Assembly (NCBI GenBank): GCA_001931875.2
Contig: MSJH02000812.1
Location: 620,001-684,000 of the forward strand
Source of the DNA: Byssochlamys sp. IMV 00236
Lineage: Eukaryota; Ascomycota; Eurotiomycetes; Eurotiales; Thermoascaceae
Direction: 5' to 3'
DNA length: 64,000 nucleotides
In this document: piece by piece, positions 12,110 to 22,483 of the stretch
How the letters are laid out: each line of letters begins with the position of its first letter
Numbering within the stretch: position 1 is the first letter of the stretch
Notes under the pieces: model-generated
What the model saw: the letters and a program-made list of their open reading frames with translations, nothing else
Told to the model about the DNA's origin: nothing
The model's database searches: none
Made by a program: the position numbers and the translations under genes

Positions 12110-12912
12110 AACGGCAACCCACTAGCACTACGTGCAGATACGTTTTATCTGTTTTTATAATAACCCCCTTGACTACTTCTAATATGTCTGCATTCCAGTG
12201 TTGGTTAGGAACCAGAAGTTGATTTGAGAAGGACTCCCTTTTTCTCGGCAAATCTGTCAGAGAGCAAGAATTACCCCTATCTATCTTACTGCAACCTGGG
12301 ATACATCTGACGGGGCCCTTAGCCACCTTTCCCAAGTCTGGTATTGACCTCACTTGAGAAAAGTAAGACATGGTATCTCAGGCTTTTCCCAACGCCGTCA
12401 TTTCATGTCCCTTTTTATGAGTCTTTGTCTCATGAGCCGTACCGCAAAATTCAAAATTCTATTTTTTTTTCTCTCTCTTATGCTCCTGATCCTGGTTTGT
12501 CTCTTTTTTTTTTTTTTTTTTTTCTCTAGATCTGGGTTAGTGCGTATACCGGTTTTCTCTCTTATTTTCTACTTTGTTTTGTACTAGCTAGATATAAGCG
12601 TGAAGCTACCTACTTTATCCTTCCAATTGTGCTGTTTTCGCAGAATGTAAACTGGGATATATTTCAGTAAAACACGGAACATTTATATTCTCTTTTCTCT
12701 CCGCTACTATTATCGATTCTTGGTCTTTGATATCTTTCCTTTCGAGATCCAACATATTATCGGAAGATCTACCTAGATTCTACCTATCAAGAGCAATAAT
12801 GATTGTACACGGAAACTTGCACATTCAGTTTCTCTGCTCTAAACCGAGTTTGTTTTAAGGTATGGCCCCAATCACCTTCCTATTTGTTGGGAAATGATGC
12901 TACTAACTTGAA
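12110..12912. other. Intergenic region between convergent genes, with a T20 run
   Basis: 3' flanks of eaf3 and of the DUF1741 gene. A 20-base poly-T run lies at 12504-12523. No gene seen. Confidence 0.6.
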
Positions 12913-15345
12913 CTAATAAACAACCAATTTCCTCGCATCTTCAACGGCACATCTCGCTGCGCGCTTTAGCTCCGGTTTATAATCCGCCTCTCGCCACTTC
13001 TCCCACGCATCCAAGCCCTCATGAGTTTGAATACTCAACGTGTCATACCCCTGCTTGATGATCTGATGGACCTGACGCGGACTAAGGTTCCTTTTCCGCA
13101 CGGTGGCAGGTTCGTCGCCTGAGGTGGCGGGTTTGACGTCGGCGTTCTTCTCTGGCATGAAGAGGAGGGAGTGGAAGTGTGACGAGACGGAGAGGAGAGT
13201 GTCGATGGCGGCGATGTTGGATGGTGCGTCTTTAGTGCTGGGGAGGTCGGCGGCTGATTTGGTGGCCGTGGACGAGGAGGGGGCATGCAGTTTGTAGACT
13301 TCGCCGAATTTGGTGAGGATGGGGCCTGTTTCGACAAGTTTGTAGAAGAGGTCGTCGTAGGATGCGGGGTCTGGGAGGAATGTGTCGCCGGCGGAGACAC
13401 TAAAGGCGAGGAGGTTCACGAGGGAGGTGGTGAGAATGTTGATGTCGGGGCTGCTGGAGAGGTCCGAGGCGTAGGTGGTGAGGAAGCGCATCAGGGAGAG
13501 GAGGGTGCGCCATAGTTCTGACCAGTGGTAGGCTAGTCGGACTTTGTTTGACGAGAGGTAGGTGAAGAGGCGGAGGAGAATGGCGATGGTGTGGCTGTGG
13601 TCGTGTAATCAGCATGTAGGATTGGAGTTGTGATGGATAGAGGGGGAATTACCTATAGATGTTGATGTCGAGACGACGACGGAGATTGTGTGTGATGGTA
13701 TCGATCATGATGTCGAAGATGACGGTCGCGAGAATGCGTTCTCCCTGGACGACGGGGAGATAAGGCTGTCTTTGCCGACACAAGCGCACCGCTCTCTTTC
13801 CATCATCACTACATAACCGCTTGGCTAGGACTGGGTCCTCGACGATGATACGTAGAGTGAAGAGATTGAGCTCTGCATAATGGGAGACCCTTGCAGACCG
13901 GTATGCGTGCTGAAGAAGGTACGAGGTCAAGGAGAGGAAGCTCGAAAATGGCGCTTCCTCGGTTCGTTTCTCAGGGGCGTATGAGACGAAGTCATATCCA
14001 AAAAGTTTGTTTGCATTGGTAAAATCATATGTAGCCAGGAGCAACGCAGCCTCCGGTGCGGGCCTAGGAAAGGATTAGCCTGTGATGATCCATTCGAGTG
14101 GGAAAAAAGGGCCATCATACAATGCCGCGAACATCTCTTTTGCCTCTTCTGGTGTAGGGGGCGAGGCCTTGTCCCTGGCGCCAGGAGCAAGCGCTCGCAG
14201 GCCGAAAAAGATCAACGTGCTCGTCAAGGACCAGCCTTCGGGGACGTCATCTTGGACGGCGACATATCCATTTCTGAGTGCCGCACATGACACTCCGATG
14301 CCTTTGACGATCTTCTGGATCGTAGCCTCGTTGACAAAATCTACCAGTCGCAGATGGTAAGGGTTTTGGAATTCAAATCTGTTGTAGTTTGCCAGCAACC
14401 CTAGAAGCAAGAAAGGCTCGAAGATTTGGATATGGGTATCTGAGTCATGTATGAACTGCAAGCTGTCAGTACGGATAATATGCGTACGGATAAGGGACCT
14501 GATCTGAATCTGACCTTCATAAGAGAAGGGAATAAATCACGATGCGTGAAGTAAGTAATGAGGCTTGTCTTGTATGCCCCGCTAGTCATGGAAATAGCTG
14601 TCTTGATGGCCTTGAGTCGCAGATCGACTGCATGCGAGATGGCGTTAATATCTCACTTCACGTCGAATACAAGCTCAGGTGCTTACAGTTACTGCCGCTT
14701 CTGATTGTGGTGTCCAGAACGGCGACGAATTCTGTCATCACCTGGTCGACTTGGTCCAGTCCAGCCAACACGGTGATAACATCGGAACTTGGGTTGGTGT
14801 ACTTTTTGTTCAGAACACTACCCAAGAAAGTAGTTAAAGTCTGGCCTTGAGTGTCAGTATTTATCCATAAGAGAATCAGGGTACGCATCTGACTGACCTC
14901 GAGGGCATGTAGATCATTTGGCGCGGTCCCTGATGCCACTTCCTGAGTCGCGCGAGCAAACAGCTGCTGCGTTTGCAGCTACTCACATCATCAGCAAGAT
15001 AGATACACTTGAATATGGAAAAGAAAAATATGTTCTCTTTGAACAACATATGTTCCAGATGGACGGATAGAATCATACCTGCAAGTTAAGGGTCTCATCG
15101 GGACTAAGCTTGTCTAAGATCCCGCGGAGCTGCGACCTATCTGGGCCCAGCAAAAAGAATTCCCTCCAAAAGCCCTCTGACGGCTCAGCATATTCCGTAG
15201 TCTACATGATATTCATCAGTAAGGAGATGCGGGATCGGTTCTCATGAGCGAGCTTTCATACATTAAATAGGATCTCATAAAGTTGCACAATCTTAGGTTT
15301 GAAAGTTTCGGGTCTACTCTGCTGGGTGAGGGGTGAGGCTTCCAT
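12913..15345 (-). CDS. DUF1741 / ARMH3-like armadillo-type helical protein
   Basis: Eight exons on the minus strand: 15345-15262, 15201-15079, 14978-14898, 14840-14687, 14651-14515, 14455-14121, 14063-13653, 13594-12913. Together they give 668 residues. Family landmarks occur in order: RPETFKPKIVQLYEILF (start), EGFWREFFLL, KKYTNPSSDVITVLAGLD, TSGAYKTSLITYFTHRDLFPS, LLLATYDFTNANKLFGYDF and YHWSELWRTLLSLMRFLTTYASDL. The human relative ARMH3 (C10orf76) binds PI4KB/GBF1 at the Golgi and is exploited by some enteroviruses; the fungal role is not established. The chain is predicted to be a helical repeat solenoid. The exon 3 acceptor has an in-frame alternative 9-12 nt away, so two to four residues there are uncertain. 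Confidence 0.88.
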
Positions 15346-15700
15346 GACGAGTAAGACTGACGAGGATCGGAGGGCAATGAGCAATCTGACAAGGCTCCGA
15401 TCTCATGATACCGCGCGTTCGAGGAGTCCAAGGAGATGTCTAAGATATGCACAGAACACTTATGCCCGGTGGGTTTCTTTTAATCTTAGCTGGCATCTGA
15501 CGGCTCCAGTAGTTTCAGAACGCCGAACTCGCCAAGGACGGCACCAGCCACACATTTCGGCTCCCGCCAGCCACAAGAGCTTTGTTGACGCTCGCACGTT
15601 CTCTTGCTATCGATTATTATTATCCTGTGATATGAAGATTTCTTGATGGTCTTTTCCTCTTCTTTGTTTCTTTTTTTTTTCTTTTCTTTTTTTTTTTTTT

Positions 15701-15720
15701 NNNNNNNNNNNNNNNNNNNN
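15701..15720. other. Assembly gap (20 N) after a poly-T tract
   Basis: Twenty unresolved bases directly follow a long T-rich stretch (about 15662-15700). The gap is probably a homopolymer sequencing failure; its real length is unknown. Confidence 0.98.
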
Positions 15721-16067
15721 TCTCGACTTCCATGTGCACGAATGACTCGGTCTGAGTGTATCTGAATTCATTTCTTTACTGAGTGCCCCGATCATTCAAA
15801 GGCAAGTCCGCCGACACGAAGCCACACAAAAGACCCAGAGGCCATTTATTACCGTATTTCCTAACGGTCCCACTTCGTCCCTACGCTCAGGAACCATATT
15901 CCAGACTTGTCATGCTGCCAGTGAGAAGTCCCGGCGACTAGATGACACGCAAGCTGCCGCCCAGGTCGGTAACAGACCTGCCACAGGGAATCAGTTTTGA
16001 CGCAAGACAACGTGCTTTTGATATGGGACGACGAAGTACTGGATACGGACGATGGTATAAAAATACA

Positions 16068-16666
16068 TACGGAGTACTTGTAAGGATTTTCGTGAGTTTG
16101 TGGAGTGCAATTGTGCACTACCAAATGCAAATCCACAGGAGACCGGGTCAGAATGCCACACACAGCGGGGCAGACTCATGGCTAGAAACCAGCACGACTG
16201 TCGGATTACGGCACAGCACAATCAGGGTTCTTGGCACTGACTGGTAGAATATGCAGTATGGAAGTACGGAGTACATATGCATCACATCTCAGGCTACTAT
16301 GAATTGTTGTAACTATACATATGGGGTATGAGGTATGAGGAGTCGCGCATGAGTCTTCCTTGGCACCAAGGTCGTTGGTTATGAAGCCCTTGGCCATGGT
16401 CGCAACCATGTAGAGTATCGAGGGTGAATAGGGCCATGGTTGCTACATACTGGTTTTCTGCAATATAGTCAAGTTTGGCAGTGCTTGCACAGCAGGGTGC
16501 AGAACCGATGAGTAATAATAGACGGGTGACATAGTTATTCTGCAGCATTATGAACTGAGAACAAGTTGGCTGACACAGAACCCAGGGATGATAACTAGTT
16601 AGTTAGTTAAGCTGACCCCTTAATCACCAGAGGACCCTAAGATCCTGAGAGGAGAGCTACTCCGTA
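16068..16666. repeat. Three dispersed copies of TACGGAGTA
   Basis: The 10-mer TACGGAGTAC occurs at 16068-16077 and 16265-16274. The inverted 9-mer TACTCCGTA lies at 16658-16666. The element is self-complementary at its ends and recurs within 600 bp of otherwise featureless DNA. Confidence 0.6.
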
Positions 16667-17151
16667 GTTGATGCCAGTTAATAATAATCACTAATCGTTG
16701 TTATTCTTCCGTCCATCCGCCTTTGTTACTATATCTCGATGCTTATTGGCCCACAGATCCTCAGGCAGAATTGCAGAATGTTCCAAACGCCCGAGTCGTG
16801 GGCCAGTTAGACTTGGTCTAAAGTATTTGTATCGATGGGCAAGGGTCCAAGGGATACGATACTTAGACCCTGCATCGTGCTACTGTACGGTTTATCAGTA
16901 TGCAGCGTCGAACATCGATTTCTCCTGTAACTTGTAAGCGAAAAGGAGCGGTGACTCCTTCAGCCGACAAAGAACACAACGCAGCGACCGAGTCAGATGC
17001 ACTCGTACGACCCCTGGCGTGACAAAGGACCTTGATGGAGGGAAAACATGGTCTACCAGTAGAATTGCAGCCTGTATATATATCAGCAGTGATCGCGAAC
17101 GTCAGATGGAAGTCAGACGAGGGCAAAAGAGGGTGGCGCCACATGCGTAGA

Positions 17152-17171
17152 AACATCTTCACGCTGATTGG
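17152..17171 (-). promoter_or_regulatory. Candidate CCAAT-binding complex / HapX site upstream of isa1
   Basis: Read on the minus strand, CCAAT (17171-17167) is followed after exactly 12 bases by GTT (17154-17152). This fits the published Aspergillus HapX:CBC consensus CSAAT-N12-RWT. It lies about 220 bp upstream of the isa1 ATG. The short 3' half is a weak constraint, so a chance match is possible. Confidence 0.4.
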
Positions 17172-17390
17172 CCAGGGGCAGTGTTTCCCGTGACGATTGC
17201 GGTCCTCGCCGGGCAAAGCCCCGTGCTTTCTTCTCTCTCCGCGGTTATTTCAAAAGAGTCCATCTTGACACACAACAGTCCCCTACACTCGCAACACCAC
17301 TCGACCCCCAGATGAACGACTCGATTTGATGATCCACGAGATATTATCTGCATCTTCATCGCCTCATATACACCAATCTTTCTGTTCACC

Positions 17391-18176
17391 ATGTCTCTCT
17401 GTCGGGTTGCTCACCCTTCGGTGACATCATCTCAGATGCTCTTCAGATTCATCTCCAAGCCATCGAACACTGGATGCACTCACTCACTACGGTCCTTCTC
17501 TTCATACCAAAATGTCCACCGGACCTCGTCTCGACGGGACATGCAAACAGCGACCGCCTACAGACCACACACTCTTGACCAGTTCCCGCCTCCTCGAAAC
17601 ACCGGCTCTGCAGACACCTCTATCTCCGCTGACCTCCCATCCATGAGAGACGCACCCAACTATCCCGCTAGCCAGCAGAGCAATGTCAGCATGAGAGAAT
17701 CTGAGGCGCAGAAACCGAAGCCAACTACGTCTTCCGCTGCCACCCCGTCTACTTCACAGACTACGAAGCCCCGGCGGTCAAAACTGCGCCCGAGGAAGGC
17801 GGCGATGAAACTGACGCCAACGGCCATCTCCCAGCTCAAGCAGCTCCTCGACCAGCCAGAGCCCAAGCTCATTAGGGTGGGTGTCAAGAACAGGGGTTGT
17901 TCTGGCCTGTCCTACCACCTCGAATTTGTGGAGAAACCGGGACCTTTCGATGAAGTCGTGGAACAAGACGGCGTGAAGGTTCTGATCGACAGCAAAGCGC
18001 TGTTTAGCATCATCGGCAGTGAAATGGACTGGCAGGAGGACAAGCTGAGTCGGAGATTCGTCTTCCGAAACCCGAATATAAGTAAGCAGCCCCGCTCTTT
18101 TGTGGATAGCCCTGAAATCTTTACTAACAGTGCAACAGAGGAACAATGTGGATGCGGCGAGTCCTTCATGGTCTAA
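17391..18176 (+). CDS. isa1: Mitochondrial iron-sulfur assembly protein Isa1 (A-type carrier)
   Basis: Two exons, 17391-18081 and 18139-18176, give 242 residues. Isa1 with Isa2 and Iba57 builds [4Fe-4S] clusters in the mitochondrial matrix. The N-terminal 35 residues are Arg/Ser-rich and lack acidic residues, as expected for a matrix presequence; residues about 50-135 are a low-complexity Ser/Thr/Pro linker. The A-type fold follows (about 138-242) with the three conserved cysteines: Cys170 in KNRGCSGLSYH, and Cys234 and Cys236 in EQCGCGESF. The intron is placed so that FRNPNI joins KEQCGCGES as in the family. This intron is 57 bp, a multiple of three, and contains no stop, so the unspliced frame stays open and would give 261 residues. 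Confidence 0.94.
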   Translation: MSLCRVAHPSVTSSQMLFRFISKPSNTGCTHSLRSFSSYQNVHRTSSRRDMQTATAYRPHTLDQFPPPRNTGSADTSISADLPSMRDAPNYPASQQSNVSMRESEAQKPKPTTSSAATPSTSQTTKPRRSKLRPRKAAMKLTPTAISQLKQLLDQPEPKLIRVGVKNRGCSGLSYHLEFVEKPGPFDEVVEQDGVKVLIDSKALFSIIGSEMDWQEDKLSRRFVFRNPNISKQPRSFVDSPEIFTNSATEEQCGCGESFMV

Positions 18177-19195
18177 AGTGATGTACATACATATAATCAT
18201 TTCCATGGGTGCATTGGGCGGCGTTTGGAGGAACATTGATTTCGGTCCCACGATTGTTTTGTGTCGAAAAGCGACATAACCGACTTAAACTACCAGAATA
18301 TACCCGTCTCCTTTCTTTCCGTTAGTCCGACCAATCTATTCAGCGCTTCCGCCAGACTCCAGATTGTTAGACCACCGTCGGAAGTCAGCTGGCTGATGGG
18401 AACTCTTACCGCTACTATGCTTCGAAGGGAAGCATGCATCTTAACTGTCCCTCTGCTGGGTCGCAATGGATGATAGTCTTCCGGGAATGCTTCTGTCGAG
18501 AGCCCTCGCTTCTCATCCCATTATCCATTGATACATCATCCGACCGCAGCGGACCAATAGGGTGAAGCAGGAGAGGTACTGCTATGACTGCCGAGGTCAC
18601 ATCGACAGTCTTCCCTTCGTGTGGCAAGGCGTCTGCGCGTTGTGCGGTCGACTAGCCGCATTCGCTTTCTGAGGAGGTACACTACTAGATCTGCTACAAT
18701 GGCCATCATAGGTCAAGACACATTTCCTTGATGTATAGTTTTGTGTATAGACAGCGAAACGCTCCGTGATCAGCGGAATCGAGAATGATAGCTAGATACT
18801 TCTAATATCACTAAAGCTCTTGATAAAGCATCAAAAGGTTTCAATCCATACTCTCCTCTGGCGTACTTTCCCTTGAAACCGCATTCTCCAGTCTCAAACT
18901 TGGATCTGTCTCTGCCAATAAAGGAGATACTATGTAGTTACTCGTAATTCCTTAAAAGGTAGTCTCTTTCAAACAGGAGGCGGACGTCACGTGGAGACAA
19001 CAGCGGAACATCTCCGCATGGACAGCGGCCAGAAGCACGTATACCTATGTCATTTCAGGTATCCGCGAGCCTCGCCCATTTCAGCCAAACACCACATCAT
19101 ATACATACTGTACATTCATCCACACATATACAAAAGACACTCTCAATTTCAAAGCGCACAACCTGCGCAACACACCTCCCCCTCTCAATAAAACC
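18177..19195. other. Intergenic region between isa1 and dsc3
   Basis: 3' flank of isa1 and promoter of dsc3. CA-rich leader sequence precedes the dsc3 ATG (about 19080-19190). No gene seen. Confidence 0.55.
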
Positions 19196-20221
19196 ATGAC
19201 CACAACAACACCCCTTCTCCCACCGGACTACCTGGCAGTCCCACTCACAATCCGCTTCTCCGCCTCCATCCCCGATATCCTAATCGACGTCCCCTCTCCT
19301 GCCACAACCACCGCAGCAGGTCTCAAGCAGCTGATCCGCACTCGCCTCCCGCGCGATCTTGCAACGCATCGTCTCCGATTAATCTACTCCGGTCGCGCTC
19401 TTGAAGATGCCGTGCCCCTAGCTACGTCTCTGCGACTTCCTCCGCAGTATCACCAGCATTCTCGAGGGCCGTCTCCGATTGTTTGGGGTGAGGAAGATGA
19501 AGAAGAAGAATTCAATGATGAGAATGGTAATGGGCGAGGAAAGGGCAAGATGCCCGTACGCGATCCGCCTATGCGAAGACTCTATATCCATTGCTCGGTG
19601 GGGGATATTGTTCTGTCAAAGGTTGAATTAGATAAAGAGGCAAAGTTGGCTTCGACGATATCGCAAAGACAAGCCCAGCAGCAGCAACAGCAGGGGAGGG
19701 ATGGGTCGGAATGGAATGATATTCCTTTATCTACCGCTCAAGAGGATGAAGAGCAGGAGCAACAGCAGCAGCGAGATGAAGAAGCAACTACTACTCCCGC
19801 GCCGCGAGGTTTCGATCGGTTACTTTCAGCGGGGTTCACGCCCGCAGAGGTGTCTGCTTTACGATCACAGTTCTTGGCTTTGCAGTCCGTGTCGCATACG
19901 CCGGATACGATGCCTTCTGGGTCTGAGCTGCGAGAGCTCGAGGACCGCTGGATGGACGAGGGGACTGGTGCGGTGCCCGCTGGTGGTATAGGCGGAGGAG
20001 GAGGAGGGGCGTTTGGCGATGATGATGGTGGGTTTGGGACGGGGTCGAGGGGCGCGCTGGATGATATGCTTTGGGGTGCGGTGATGGGGTTCTTTTGGCC
20101 GGTGGGATGTGCGATGTGGTTGAGGAGAGAGGAGGGGGTGTGGAGTTGGAGGAAAGGGTTGGCTGTGTTTGTGGGAGTTGTGATCAATGGGGCGTTTGGG
20201 GCGATGATGATCATGAATTGA
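19196..20221 (+). CDS. dscC: Dsc E3 ubiquitin ligase complex subunit 3
   Basis: Single-exon gene of 341 residues. The N-terminus has a ubiquitin-like fold (about 15-75: LTIRFSASIPDILIDV, then LKQLIRTRLP and HRLRLIYSGRALED). An acidic and glutamine-rich linker follows with QQQQQ-type runs. The central block FDRLLSAGFTPAEVSALRSQFLAL (about 203-226) is the family's second signature. Two C-terminal membrane segments (about 286-304 and 319-339) follow a Gly-rich stretch. In fission yeast and Aspergillus the Golgi Dsc complex promotes cleavage of the sterol regulator SREBP (SrbA) and adaptation to low oxygen. No neighbouring gene encodes another Dsc subunit. Confidence 0.9.
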   Translation: MTTTTPLLPPDYLAVPLTIRFSASIPDILIDVPSPATTTAAGLKQLIRTRLPRDLATHRLRLIYSGRALEDAVPLATSLRLPPQYHQHSRGPSPIVWGEEDEEEEFNDENGNGRGKGKMPVRDPPMRRLYIHCSVGDIVLSKVELDKEAKLASTISQRQAQQQQQQGRDGSEWNDIPLSTAQEDEEQEQQQQRDEEATTTPAPRGFDRLLSAGFTPAEVSALRSQFLALQSVSHTPDTMPSGSELRELEDRWMDEGTGAVPAGGIGGGGGGAFGDDDGGFGTGSRGALDDMLWGAVMGFFWPVGCAMWLRREEGVWSWRKGLAVFVGVVINGAFGAMMIMN

Positions 20222-20642
20222 TTGATCGCGCTTCTTGTTGGTGGTCCCTTTGCCCTGTTGGTGATGGGATAGAGAGGGGGGGTGGCCGGGTTGTATAAGA
20301 CAGAATATGGGTCTTGCGCTTAAGGACTCAAGGATATAGTGTTGTACTATTATTTATGCTTGTGACCGTTTGCAGAGTTAGATGATACCCAGGATGTTAT
20401 ATTAGTTGAGAAATATTGATTCATATTTCATAGTGATGCGTTTATCGGAATTAAGGCATCAGCATGCCTGATTCATGCCAATTGATAAGGCTTGGTTTGT
20501 ATCATACAAAACGAAGAACATTCCGTAGCGCTGTTCCAAAGACTCGAATATGAAAAGCTGCTGCAAGACAAACTGGCCAACGCAATGTAAGAACCGATAT
20601 ACAGAGAACGCCCGTCAACCAAAAAAACGTAAAAGGAAGGAC
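20222..20642. other. Intergenic region between convergent dsc3 and vti1
   Basis: 3' flanks of two convergent genes. A short open frame on the plus strand beginning at 20550 is the reverse complement of vti1 coding sequence and is not annotated. Confidence 0.6.
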
Positions 20643-21460
20643 TCAGTGGAACTTGCTGTAAATGACAGCGAAAATGAGAAGCACGAGAACGGTGATGATT
20701 GCGATGGTGATTATCCGATTCGTAGCCATCCTGTCGCAGCGGTGTTAGCGTTATGGCCACAGCGATATTCAAGACGGTTGGTTTATGAAGGGTACAAACC
20801 TACGGGCCATGCCCTTGAGCGTCTTTATGCTCGTGTCTACATAGCCTTCACTCTGCAGCAATCCCGCTCTGGCATGTTCGATCGTCTCGCGCTGCTGATG
20901 GAGATCCGCAAGCGTGTTTCTTCCGATGTCCTCCGTCTCCAGAGCGATCCGTTGGCTGTCCCGTAGCCGGCCAGAGCTGCGCTCCAGGCGCTCCGTACCG
21001 GATAAGAGTTGCTGTCTCTGTTCCAAATGCCGATCCTGCACGTCTGGTTCGTCCGTGTAGCGGTCTCCGAACAAGGCCTTGCGGTCATCGGAAAGAGACT
21101 TGAGGCGGCGCTTCAAGTTATCGATATCTGTGGAGTAGTTGCGAAAGCGAACGTTGACTTTGGATCTGGCTGCAGAAGGGATGTTCTGCTTCTCCATGCG
21201 CATTTGGTCGAGCTATGGCACTCGTTAGTCGGAACGTTAAGAGATCTCACTGATGAGGCGACGCCTAAAGGATAACGAACCAGTTCATTGGCCTCGTCCA
21301 GAACACGCTCAGCTTGTTTGATAGCTGCCTTCCTTTCCTCCCCGCTTGCCTCCGCGATCTGATCGAGCTTCTGGTTCAGATCAGCCTGCACCAGTTTGAG
21401 CTCCGCCTCATAGCTGCTGAACATCTCAGAGCCAGCATCTGTATCTAGAGGATTCGCCAT
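20643..21460 (-). CDS. vti1: Vti1-type Q-SNARE
   Basis: Three exons on the minus strand, 21460-21281, 21212-20800 and 20730-20643, give 226 residues, the usual Vti1 length. The N-terminal helical (Habc-like) domain covers about 1-100. The SNARE motif (about 130-195) includes DLHQQRETIEHARAGLLQSE. A C-terminal membrane anchor (IITIAIITVLVLLIFAVIY) is encoded by the last exon, with a short tail SKFH. Vti1 is the Qb-SNARE shared by Golgi-endosome-vacuole fusion complexes. Both introns use GTTYGT-type donors, weaker than the typical GTAAGT. The last exon boundary restores the expected MARRMATNR junction. Confidence 0.94.
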
Positions 21461-22483
21461 AGTGATGGTATTTGCGACCGGAATGGACGATTGTTCTATA
21501 GGTGGAGCTGGTTAAGTGGACGCCTGATAAGGCGACCGTTGGCAAGTGGCTGGGGCTGAGACCGCGGACACAGCGGTATATAACAGTATCGAGGGTAATT
21601 GAGAATCTAAAGGACGTTGAAAGAGAATTACTACATAAAATGGCTGGACGGGGCGAGTGTAGGCCGTCAACGATGGATAATGAAGCGGGCTGGAGAGGCA
21701 GTAGTAGGTTCGCGGGCGGTGATGATGCTGAAGCGGATCCTGTCTGGAAGACTCGACCAGTCAACTGTTGGTCGCGCGGAATCTCCGACAGGAACGGGCA
21801 CGTGAGGATCAGTCGAATCGAATGCCCGTTCGGGTGATACAGTATTTAAATATATCTCATCGACCTGTCATCTGACGGCATCACGCTCACTTCTAGATAG
21901 TGAAGGATGGAGTCAGATGGCTGGTTCCTGGGGTTTGGTCTTCGTGTCCTATATAAGTATGTGGTGTTCTCGTCTTTCGGTTCTCTTGGTTGAGACAGGA
22001 GACGACCTCTATCTCCAGCGCTAATCGCGACCCCCGCAGTACTCCGCGAAAAGCAAAGGGGGCTTCTCAGACAAGACTACTAATTATTGTTATCTTTTGC
22101 TCCATATTGTTCTTGAAGTCGATCCACATTCCACTCTGAAGCACATTAAATGAACCGTGGTTCCACTGCAGAAACTCGGTTTATCTCCCGAAGTACTATT
22201 TCCCCGGGTTCTCCGCACAAGCAGTAACAAGTAATTAACCGACTGTCTGCTTTACGCTCTGTATTGTGGCAAGAGATCCTTCTCTGAAGAGCTTCTGGGG
22301 TATTTCTATGCACCTCAAAAGGACTTGATTAGCAGTTGTTGCGGACTGCTTTTAACATGCGGCGCCCTGTGACACCTTGAAAGAACGTTATTACTTTTGA
22401 AGGTTGTCTTCAAAAGCCTTGAAAGGCAGTCGCTTGGTGCTGGGATAGATCACTTCTCCTTGTATCCATGAAGTTCAACTTCC
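21461..22483. other. Divergent promoter region of vti1 and the FAD protein gene
   Basis: About 1 kb between two start codons. Open frames near 21426-21840 overlap on opposite strands and lack domains. Confidence 0.5.

Larger units (their letters stand above)
15346..17390. other. 2-kb intergenic region with an assembly gap
   Basis: Between the start codons of the divergent DUF1741 and isa1 genes. It holds a T-rich stretch (15660-15700), a run of 20 N, three copies of a CGGAGTA-type motif, and a TATA-like element near 16056. Short open frames here overlap on opposite strands and carry no domain. Confidence 0.6.
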
